A DNA stretch of 64,000 bases from Mesaphorura yosii (lineage: Eukaryota > Arthropoda > Collembola > Poduromorpha > Tullbergiidae): positions 1 to 64,000 of the forward strand of contig WIXG01000301.1 in assembly GCA_009869945.1 (NCBI GenBank). Direction: 5' to 3'. The notes under the pieces were generated by a model. The model saw only the letters and a program-made list of their open reading frames with translations, searched no databases and was not told where the DNA came from. Of the stretch, positions 37,390 through 53,031 are shown piece by piece. The first letter of the stretch is position 1, and every line of letters begins with the position of its first letter. The position numbers and the translations under genes were made by a program.

Positions 37390-40300
37390 TTTAAATGGAG
37401 TTCAGCACGGAGAAATTTTTTAGCAGGCAAGCAGATCACAAATTCATTCCAAAAGTCCTATGAACGCGAACGTGCTACAAGGGCTGAACGGGAAACTGGA
37501 CGCTGGGCACCGATTAACCAGCAACTTGACTTTGACTTGACAGTTGACAGGCTAGGCTCGAACTCACGCCAGTGCATCAAACTGACAATGAATTAAACTT
37601 AAACTTAAACGACTTAAACCCTCCTTCGCCGTGTCGACTCCTGAAGTGAATGTTTTTGTCTCGTCGCTCGCCAAGCCAAACCAAGACGTCAACAATAAAC
37701 AACAACAAAGCTCGAGAGACTAAGCACATAAAATTCACTTTCGATCTTAATGCATACAATTGCCATTCTTTAATATTGTTGGTTTAGTGCATCGTGCGAC
37801 CACGGCCGACCGTGTGATCGATGAGAGAGTGGTAAGTGGTTCCGTTACTGCAAGTCGAGTTGACGAGTGGTAAGCTCGTAAGTGTAAGTAACAGTTTACG
37901 TAACAATGAAATGATGATTGTAGGTTAGTTGGTAATAGTGGCAAAGTACTCCTGCTGTTGCTGTGTTTTATGTCAGAGCACCTGTACAACAATTCAGAAT
38001 GCAATTAAATGTGGACCTTTCTATTCTTGTGTGCTAGGCAGATGCCAACTGCCAATTCACATCTTCAACTCGCTGAAAGTTCGTTCGCCCGAGATTTATT
38101 CCCCGTCTGCGTCTGATTTTAATGATTTTGCTTTCGAATTCTTGCAAATTAGCGATTGATGCATGTAATTACGAGCTAATTGCTTGTACTTGGGACCCTA
38201 CTAGGATGTTCGCTGTGCTGTTGACGTCTGGCATTTGAAAGTTGTGAATTGTGAGGTGCGTCATGTCCTTGCAGTCTCTGCGTCGAATCCGTTTCAATTT
38301 CAGCGTACCTCCGTCGCGTCGGTCGTTGACAGCTCGGCTCCTCGGCTCGAATTAATGTCATTAAGCATTCTCATTCGCATTCGTAAATCATACCGAAGGA
38401 AATTGGCATTTGAATAGGCGGTTTTGTTCTGCATTGTGACCGCTCAAGTCAAGAGTAACAGACAGAACGTGTTTAATGATATTTGCCTGTCACAAGTATA
38501 AGCAAATCTTGGCGGCCTCTCCTACAAATTTTTACACAAACCAGCGTTACCAATAAGCAAAGCCAGGCAGGCAGGCATGGGGCATGACCCAAAACGTGTG
38601 GCCAACCAAAACAGCGCAGCGTGCCTAAATGACTTCCTTCTTAGCGACAAGTGCAGTGTAATTTATACGCATGTACGCGGGCCAAGTATCATATTTTGAC
38701 TGTTTGCTCCTGTTTTGTGTGGACGTGTGTGAACACGGTAATCAGTAATCACAATCATAATCATAATTACATTACCTGACCATTAACACCAAACAGCAAC
38801 CGCAACCTGTCTCGCCTTCTGAATTCGTGAGCAGCTGAGCAGCAGCTTCAATCATCAATCCAACGCGAATGTGAATGAGAACACTTTGTCGAGGAAAATT
38901 GATTGATGACCGCGGACCAGGCCATTCAGGCCAACTTCTGTGGTCCAATTTCCAAAATTTGGACTCATAATCTAGTGACATGATTTTGAGAATCGTGTCA
39001 TATTAATCGTGACATTGGAACAAACTGGTTTCTAAGGTGTCGTGTGTATACAATTCTCGACAACTTGGCACATTTCGTCGCATCGCCGTTGCATGTTAGC
39101 GTAAACGGTATGGACTACTCGCAATCTAATTCTCAAGTAATCTGAAACAATGAATGAGAATTCCACAAGTAATTCGGAATTGGTTGGGTTGGCTTGTGAG
39201 AATTACGGCAATTAATGGCATGTGACAATTGATTCTTCGCATGCCAGCTGACGCGCTGATTTGCTGATGCTAAATTAAAGCCTTGAGACAGTTCATGGTT
39301 CAGACGAATTATTCATGTTTGGGGTCAGAGAAGAGTCTTAATCTTGGCTTATCATGCATGACTTGACATTCAGTTATTTCTGCCAAAATCGAAATGCATG
39401 GAAATTGGACTCATCATGACTGCAATGCAAAATCGGCCAATTGAGTACCGCATTTGTCTTGAGCATTGTTTCTTGTCTTTAAGGAACAAATTAATGCCCG
39501 ATTTTGGATTATCCTGAAACTTCAACGCGGCTGCGCACTGCACTGGGTCAACCGGTCAGCATTCTTTCCGTCGTTCGTTCGCCATTTGCAGTGTAATGAT
39601 GCAAGAAATAATTACCCGCAAATTAGGTGATAAACAAATGAATTCATCACGTCACCACAATACAGCCTGTATAATTGGTGACCCTCTGACCTGGTGGCCC
39701 TCTGAATGGTCTGCAACTGGCAAACACAGAATGGGAGAGTTCACAGACCACAAGCGCATTTTTTGCTTCAATTGCAAATTGCAGGGCGAAAGTGAGCAGC
39801 GAGTACAGCGGTGGTGGTGTGAATGGGGCAAAAAAAGGAGCACATCACGCGGTTGAGTAACGCTCTAACCTTGAGGAGGTTAATTGAATAAGCATTTACC
39901 AAGTGAGAATGAAAGTATTAAGGTCAAGAACCATTATACCGATGCATAATGCAGCACAATTGCCAGCCTGACCAATTGCGGTTGCGTTTGGCAGCTTCAT
40001 TTGCGCCTTAACTGGTCCAACCACAGGCGCATTTCTACATGGAACGCACTGTTTGGACTTGGAACTTGGAACAGAAGTATAGACAAAATTATAGATAATG
40101 AAGCACGATTTCACTCATTTATTCTCCCTCTGGCCCTGTGGATTCGGAATTTTCCATATTTACATTAAGAAGTTCTGCCAAACAAGTACACGACGTCTTT
40201 AAATTACTTTTCATCTCATGCGCGTGAGCCGTGAGCCGTGAGCTTGAGCTTGAGCCAATGAAGAATGGTGATACTGGCGAATTAACAAATTAGGGCAAAA

Positions 40301-41559
40301 TACTTATTCGACTAAAACTGGTCACACCAGAGTCCAGTGAGTCTATCACAGTCCACCATTCCATAAGCAGTCAGTGAAAACTTGTTGGAAAATGGTGGAC
40401 TCTCGTCGACATGAATGATCACATCAAATCAATAGTACATGAAGCAGTGAAGATGGCGACGCCTACTCAATGATGATTTAGTGGAAAGGTACGCACAAGT
40501 GCTTTGTTCAGAAAAATCTCAACAGATCGGACATCCCATCAAATCATGCATCAGGGAAGTCGCGTGGAATGGAGAAAATCTTCCACAAGTCTGCTTGTGA
40601 CATAAGCACTATCCCATATTGACAAACACTCAGGGCTCGAATTCTGGACGCTGAAAATGCTCTGGAGCGTCCAGAGCTGTTTTTGAAAGCACATTGCACG
40701 TTTCACCTTTGACGTTTCACGGTTGACGAATAATTTTTAATGGTCGTTGATCAGCATCTGTGACTCATTGTAATCGTAATCGTAATCAGTAATTAGCGAC
40801 TCACTTCCAGCATTACGGTCGAATAAAGAAACATTGAACGTCGAAGCGTTCATGAATTTGAAGTATGCTGCTTTTATTACAGTAACTCCAGAAATTTCAG
40901 GCAAGGCAAGTAAGTTAAAAGTAGATGACCAGCAGTGGAAAGTATCGATAAACTGCTGCTTGCCACTTGCGACTTGGGTGGTAGAGAACTTCCTGCACGA
41001 GATTGCCACCTACAGCACTTTTGCGAAAGGAGCCACTCAAAGCGAACGCGAATGCCCAGTGCAGCGCAGCGCAGTGGAGAGACTCAATTTGTCGTTATGT
41101 GTATGCGTAGTAACAAAAATAAAAGCCCAACTGCGTCTGCGAATGACTTTTGGGTTGAACTCCTCTGAAGGTTGACTAATTCATTTACGTTGTATTACGT
41201 ACCAAGTACCAGAAGAAAGAAAATACGCAACGCCATAATAAAGTAGTAAATTATTCCCAGTTTCCAGCCAAAAGCCTGAGCAATTAAAGTGACAATTTGT
41301 GGTATTAATTCTAAGTTGTTTCTACGCGCACGGATTTTCGTGGACAGTTTTCAGTTGGGAGTGAAAGACTGCAATTAATTACACGCTTGATCAGCTTTGG
41401 AAGTGGACCCTGCCACAAAAGTGAAGCCCAGGTAAGTTTTGGGAGACAAAATGTTGGCTGACCTGCTGAATTAGGATAACTATCTCTAATTCTATCCACA
41501 GCTTCATCGTAAGGGGAAAGATCGATTCATATCAGTGATACTAGTCAGATACTTGTACA
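37390..41559. other. Intergenic, 4.2 kb; SERINC leader at the end
   Basis: No gene seen until the SERINC leader. The probable 5'-untranslated exon of SERINC ends at 41431 (CAG before GTAAGT). Its intron runs 41432-41501 (acceptor ATCCACAG), and the leader continues to the ATG at 41560. Short AATCAT and AATCGT repeats occur near 38750 and 40770. Confidence 0.5.
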
Positions 41560-44500
41560 ATGGGCGCAGTTCTTGGTCTCTTTAGTGCAGCTCAGGTAAG
41601 CAGTCTTTACTTTACTCGATCTTATTAGAACAATTAAGCGCTATTGCGCAAAGTTAAGCTTGATCCCAGCTTGAGTGTTCTGAGAGTTTTCATTTCACAT
41701 GAGAGTGTTCATCCTCAAGCCTCAAGCAACTGCTTAATCATTACTAGCCTAGGTCTACGCCCCAGCGCTTACCATCATAATCAGAATAATTAATGTTTGT
41801 TTTTGAATTGGAAGGTTCGGCCACCAGAATTAGGCTAAAAACAGTTTTTCGGTTCACAGGACCGAATCTGAATTTCGGGGAGAAATCCGACCCGACACGA
41901 TCGTCTTAAGAATAATTTTCAGTAGTTATTTTTCTCGGAAATTATTCCGAGGAAGTGGTAGAAGAATGGGAAGTAACAAAAGGGCTCAACAGCTCGAAGC
42001 TGCAGAAGGAGACGACGACGAAGAAGAAGACGGCCATCCAAGCAAAGTCCTCTGGCTAAATTCAGAAGAAGACTTGTCTGCTGAAGACGACATGGAAAAT
42101 TTTTATGGAAATGAAAATGGAAACCTATTTTTTCAAAGACTAGATTCTGAAGAAGTCATTTACGAAAAGAAGTGTAACTGTAAGTTTCTCGGAAAGTATG
42201 TAATGGGAGATTTGCTAGGAGAAGGAAGCTACGGAAAAGTGAAGGAAGTTTTAGACTCTGAACTACTGAACAGAAGAGCAGTTAAGATTTTAAAGAAAAA
42301 GAAATTACGCAGAATTCCAAATGGAGAACAAAATGTCCAGCGTGAAATTAAAATGTTAAGACGACTCAATCATCCCAATGTGATCAAGCTGATAGAAGTA
42401 ATGTTCAACGAAGAGAAGCAAAAAATGTATCTGATACTTGAATATTGCCTTGGTGGTCTGCAGACGTTGCTCGAGAGAGCACAAGGACAGAAGTTTCCAA
42501 TTTGGCAAGCTCATCGATACTTCATACAGTTAATTGAAGGACTTGAATATTTACATAGTCAGGGAATTGTTCATAAAGGTAAGTTAAACATGAGGATATT
42601 CGTTTTAATAATGAAGGTGAATTAAGATACTAAGCCTAAGATTGTTCATGAAGATATAAAGCCTGCGAACCTCCTGGTTACCACAGACGATGTTCTTAAA
42701 ATTACTGACTTTGGCGTAGCTGAAGAACTGGACAGATTCAATCCTTCAGACATGTGCGTGACGTCGCAAGGATCTCCTGTCTTCCAGCCTCCAGAGGTTA
42801 GAACTTATCATTAATGTTTTTGAATGGGGCATGGAAGGAGAAGCTTAGCACTGTAGTTGTAATGAAGTTATGAAGTTTAAATCAGTAGCAATAGAATTAG
42901 ATGTGGCACCGAATAATTCGTTACTGTTTTGTTGCTTGATGCGTCGATGCGCTTTTCATCGCAATCGAACATTGCATGATTTTATGTTAGAGGAATTTAG
43001 CTGCTGTAATTGTTTTGGAGAATTTCGGGCTCATTCCTTCCATGCCTGTGATTGGTTGTTGGGCATTAATTTACCTGGGAGTTGCGGCTAAGTGCTAACT
43101 CATTGCTTTAGGTAGCTAATGGCGAACCTTTCTGCGGATTCAAATTGGATGTGTGGAGCTGCGGTGTCACCCTGTACAACTTTACCACGAGCAAGTATCC
43201 GTTCGAAGGTGACACCATATTCCTGCTCTTCGAGAACATTGGACGAGGAGTTTTTGTGATACCTCCTGAAGTCGACGAATGCCTGGGTTCCTTACTGAAG
43301 GGAATGCTAGCTTTAGAGAAAGATGGCAGATTCTCTTTGCAAGACGTCAAGAGGCATCCGTGGTTCAAGAAGAAGCATCCTGAGCAGCTTCACGAGAAAG
43401 TGAGCTTCCCTCCAGGGCGGAGACAGATCAGTGTCCTACCCGCCATCGAGTCATATCTTCTAAGTCAAGAGGTAGAAGAGGAAGAAGCAGAATATCAGCG
43501 TCACCGAAAATCGCACGAAGAGATGGATTTTGATCTGGACGCAGACATGCCATACCACTTGTCGACACCAACAAAACATCGTCTCCCTGTCGGAGCATCA
43601 CCTAGTCCTACTGTAGATAAAACCAAATCAAGAAACTCATCGTCGCTCCTGCGAAGACGGTCTTACCTCAATAATTTTAGAAGATTTTTTACCTGCCGCC
43701 AGTCATAATGTGGAACAACAATCAAACATTTGATGTATATTTTTTCCAATCCATTAAAACTAACTACGACTGATATTAACTACCAATCACCAGTGCTGTT
43801 GCTCAATAATATAATACGATTTCAAATTCTGCTCAACTTTTGATACTTTGCGTTTAGTTTAGGAATCCGCGAGGCTGGGACGCTGCGCTGTCGCAACGAG
43901 ACGGGAACCGTCTTCCGTTGCCTGAAGATAAGTCTCAAAAGTTTGCTCAAGCGTTGCACAATTAATTATGAAAACTCTCAGAACACGCTCAAACATTGAC
44001 GAACGATCCTAATCATAACAAACGGGCTTTTTAATTATTTGAGTTCCTTTAACTATTTTTCCAGCTTGCATGCTGCTGTGGAAGTACTGCTTGCAGTCTT
44101 TGTTGTGCGTCATGCCCGAGTTGCAAGAATTCCACGTCGAGTCGCATCATGTACGCGTTGTTGTTGCTGGTGGCCACCATTACGTGCTGCATAATGTTGA
44201 GTCCCGGGCTCGAGAATGAGTTGTCGAAGGTACCGTTCTGTAATTCGGCGGGGGAAGGCTGTAAGGAAGTCGTAGGATACTTGGCTGTGTACCGCGTCTG
44301 CTTCGCGGTCACGCTCTTCTTCATCGCGATGGCTGCTATCATGATTGGAGTAAAATCGTCCCACGACCCAAGAAGTGGAATTCAGAATGGATTTTGGGGG
44401 CTAAAGTACCTGGTCGTCATCGGAGCCACAGTCGGTGCTTTCTTCATCAAGGATGGATCCTTCGGACAAGTTTGGATGTACTTTGGGATGATTGGCGCAT

Positions 44501-45673
44501 TTCTATTCATTCTGATACAACTGATTCTGATTGTGGACTTTGCACACACGTGGGCTGAGTCTTGGTTCCGGAAGTACGAGGAGTCCGAATCAAAGGGATG
44601 GTGAGTGCGAATTAAATCAGACTTAACTAATTGTGCCATTGTGCGAATTTGTATGCGCTGATCTGTGATCTCTAATTTAATCTTAAAGGTACTGCGCTCT
44701 ATTGTCGTTTACTGGACTTCACTACATTCTCATCATAACAGCAACTGTTCTCTTCTGGATTTACTACGCTGGGGTAAATTTAGAGTTATAAAGGGTCAAT
44801 TAGTTAATTAATTACTAAATTGATAATAATCGTCGAAACAGGGCGAGGGCTGTGGACTTCATAAATTCTTCATCCTATTCAATCTGTTCCTCTGCATCGT
44901 CACAAGCGTTGTATCGATTCTCCCGAGAGTCCAGGAATACCAAACAAACTCTGGGCTTCTGCAAGCATCCGCAGTATCTCTCTACTGCATGTACTTGACC
45001 TGGTCCGCAATGGGAAGCAGCCCAAGTAAGAATCTTTGAAATTGAAAGCCGATCGATTGGACTCATTTTCCAATCGACTTCAATGTCCTTTCATCCCTTG
45101 TCTAGATTGGGAATGCAAACCACATTTCTCTACGAGCCCGGACAAGCAACCAACCTTCGACGCTCAGAGCATCATTGGACTTATCATCTGGATCACATGT
45201 GTGCTGTACTCAAGCATCAGGACATCATCACAGGCCGGAAAACTTTCACTTGCGAGCAACTTGCTGAAGGATGACAACACCGCTGCGGTCAGCCCAGACG
45301 CGGAAGCAGCAATCACTGGACAACAGGAAAGCGATGGGCGTCACCGGGTTTATGACAATGAAGAAGACGGCGTTGCGTACTCGTGGTCCTTCTTTCATCT
45401 GATGTTTGCATTGGCTACGCTCTACGTGATGATGACACTGACCAACTGGTTCACGTAAGTTGGACACGAGGTTTTGTTTTGTGTGTACAATTTGCCGTTG
45501 TGCAGCAAGTAACTGTTTTCGATCATATTTCCAGGCCTGGCGGCGACTTGAAGCAATGGGGCTCGGACAACTCGGCTGTTTGGGTCAAAATCGTCTCTTC
45601 ATGGATCTGCATTGGACTCTACATCTGGACATTGGTCGCTCCGTGCTTGCTCCCCAACCGCGAATTCAACTAA
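41560..45673 (+). CDS. Serinc: Serine incorporator (SERINC/TMS/TDE1 family)
   Basis: SERINCs are multi-pass membrane proteins of the plasma membrane and endosomes, linked to serine-derived lipids and to lipid scrambling. Exons: 41560-41595, 44065-44600, 44689-44773, 44842-45025, 45106-45454, 45535-45673, all phase-matched; 442 residues (human SERINC1 453). The first exon encodes only [12 protein letters not shown], the conserved start. It is followed by the Cys-rich [80 protein letters not shown] and [18 protein letters not shown], all family hallmarks. About ten hydrophobic segments are visible. Its first coding intron (2.47 kb) contains the whole LKB1 gene on the same strand. An AATAAA follows at 46223. 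Confidence 0.95.
41966..43708 (+). CDS. Lkb1: LKB1/STK11 Ser/Thr kinase, nested in SERINC
   Basis: LKB1 is the master kinase upstream of AMPK and its relatives and controls polarity and energy sensing with STRAD and MO25. Exons 41966-42578, 42654-42796 and 43112-43708 encode 450 residues (human 433). The kinase domain starts at about residue 78: Gly loop [27 protein letters not shown] (Lys near 107), REIKML, HKDIKPANL (catalytic Asp 205), ITDFGVAE (DFG; human LKB1 has DLG), [25 protein letters not shown] and [10 protein letters not shown]. The N-terminus is acidic (DDDEEEDG). The C-terminus carries an RRRS site resembling the PKA/RSK site of vertebrates, and ends CRQS, a CaaX-like box comparable to human CKQQ. 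The nearest poly(A) signal, ATTAAA at 43753, lies within the SERINC intron. Confidence 0.96.
43753..43758 (+). terminator. Candidate poly(A) signal of LKB1
   Basis: ATTAAA 45 bases after the LKB1 stop and about 300 bases before SERINC coding exon 2. Use of this site would end LKB1 mRNA, but it would also truncate a SERINC pre-mRNA unless it is suppressed. Confidence 0.5.
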
Positions 45674-50662
<4,989 letters not shown>

Positions 50663-51254
50663 TCCAGCTCTTCACAACTTCAAACTACAAAAGTAAAAAT
50701 CAAAAAAAAATGTTCCTTTCCTTTCCAAAATTCTAAATTCTTTAAATTCTTCTTTCCGTTTATAAGTTTAATATTAGAGTATGTAAAATTGGTCGTTCTT
50801 GATTGGTAATAGAAAATTTTGTTAAGCAGAAAATTGGCGGTCGTCTTTCAGAGCATTTTCATTTCAAAGTGAGGCCTCTTTAATCTTTAAGTTACATTTC
50901 GAAATTCGAATTCTGCTTTTTCTAATTTGGCAATAATTTCCATTTCACCTCTACACAGAACATCACGCTAAGTAATACCAAGAAAAAAACAAAAACATTG
51001 CAAAACCAAATAAGCAACAAAAAATTTTCAAAAAAAAGTTGATACGAAGTTGAAGCATAGGAATACGAGGATAACCCTGACGCAAAGCGAAAGAGAAGTT
51101 ATTTTCTCGAGTAGAACAAAGTTTCTTTGAATTCGTAAATCGAATACCGAAAGCAAATAAGAGATTTGCTGCCGCGTGTCCTTCCGTAGGAGAGGGACCG
51201 AACGCGAGCAGTGAACACGAGGAGCCGTGGTCCGTGATCGTGATCGTTACTGTG

Positions 51255-51260
51255 AAATAA
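51255..51260 (+). terminator. Candidate poly(A) signal of PABP
   Basis: AATAAA about 590 bases after the PABP stop; no closer AATAAA was seen. Confidence 0.35.
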
Positions 51261-52891
51261 AATAGTCTCAGATCCGACTCCAAGCTAACGCTAAAGTTGT
51301 TTAGCAACTTGCATTTGTACTCTGTCTAGTGCAGTTTTACATGAAATCGTATCTTGAAGATATTGATGTTGATATGTCGAGATTCACTATCCTGCCTCTG
51401 CTTGGCCTCGTAGCATTGAGGTTCAGGAGGCACTTCTCCTGCCCGTTGGCAGTCGAGGAGTGTTCGTGTCTCTCCATTAAAAGAAAAAAGTACTCCGTCT
51501 GTGCGCGTTTAACTCCTATTAGGTGAATCTAAAGCATTATTGAGCTCGTCCAAGTTGAGTCTGCGTCGGCAAGCAACCTGACACGATTTTGTTACCCAAA
51601 GAACCTCTGAATCTGATTGTCTCACGAAGCAGCAGAATGATTTTAGCAGCCAAGCCGCCAGCTTACACAGATGCCAAATCAGACTGACATTGATTGAGCA
51701 CAGAACAGAACAGAACTGAAACCAGCCAGCCATTGAATATGTAAAGTTCACTGAAATCAGTTGAAGCAACGCGGAGTCGAAAATCAACTATAACAGTTTT
51801 TCCGATAAAAAAGACCACGAAACTTCATCAGCGAATCAGCACTGATAAGATCCGCATTTTGGGCATGTTTGAGAATTGTTTCCCATCAGAATTGCGGTCG
51901 ATGAAGTCTCGTGAAGAAAAAAAAGAAACTCTCTCTCTTTCTCTTTCTCCTATCTCTTCGGCTTATTCTGTCGAGTCGTCATTGGTTTTTGGTTAGTTGT
52001 ATTTTGTGTAGATTATCTGTAGAAGTAAAGTACTCTGTTTACGGCCGAAATGTGTCGCCTTCTTGAAAACTTGAGTGTCGATTGTTGAAGTTCGGGTGGA
52101 CGCATCGTTTTAACGTGAAACAAGTATTTTCCTTCCTTGAATCCATCTAAAAGGTACAATTCACCATTAAACTGAGAAATCCACCACAAACCACATCACA
52201 CGCATTGCAATGATTGCAATTTATTACACAAGTAGTCGTAATTATGGTTATAATTTACATTTACGATTTACACCAGACACATGAAAGAATTTCCAAGCCA
52301 GCCAGTCAGGTCAAAGACAAATGGACAAATACGTATTTAAGCTAAGCCGAACGATGCAATGTACTAATTAAATAATTAAGCTAAAACGTATGTAATGAAG
52401 GCACAGGATATCAAACCAGCATCACAAAAATTAAATGAAATGAAAAAGTGAGATGCAGATGAGTTTCCTGTGTTTGCAGTTTATGTCTGATTTGTTCTTT
52501 TTATGTACCTACCGCTGCCGCAATAAAGAAAATGCCACACAAATGTACTAATTGCCATTGCCAGTTAGATTCTTGTACACTTCTGTCACCTATTACTTAG
52601 CGTGCATTAATAAGAAGTTCACTCCCTACAGCCAGCTGCTACAGCTACCTTAAATTGTTCACTAAATTGTAATTCGTTAATTCGGACTCTTCATCCTCTC
52701 TGTCAATTCTCAAAATTTCCCAATTTGGTTGAATAAAATTCTGTCAACAAATTCTACGTGTTTGATGCGTTTTTGCTTTGCTTTGGTGAATTTATTCATT
52801 TTTGGCCAGGATTTGGAAATCCCTTCAAAATTCGAAGCCCAACATTTTGTTGACGGACGTGTATCGATGCTAATTGAGAGAAACAACAATT

Positions 52892-52897
52892 TTTATT
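52892..52897 (-). terminator. Poly(A) signal of the esterase-like gene
   Basis: Minus-strand AATAAA about 135 bases after the stop codon at 53032-53034. Confidence 0.55.
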
Positions 52898-53031
52898 CAA
52901 TTCATTCCATTCTAAATATAACAGGTAGCAAGCTAATCGTAGTAGTACAAGTACAAGATAATTCACATATAAAATATAAACTATACTGGAAATAAGCGTG
53001 GAATTGATAAAAATAGTGTTTAAAATAGTAA

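Larger units (their letters stand above)
50663..53031. other. Convergent 3' region, PABP to esterase-like gene
   Basis: No coding exon seen. It contains the PABP 3' untranslated sequence, a CT-rich run near 51930-51955, and, on the minus strand, AATAAA at 52892-52897 about 135 bases past the stop of the esterase-like gene. Confidence 0.5.

Noticed and set aside
42641-42653. The second ATTGTTCATGAAG in LKB1 read as coding, giving a repeated IVH motif
   Set aside because: Splicing at the preceding CCTAAG acceptor would put the next exon out of frame and hit a stop. Only the site after GAAG preserves HKD.
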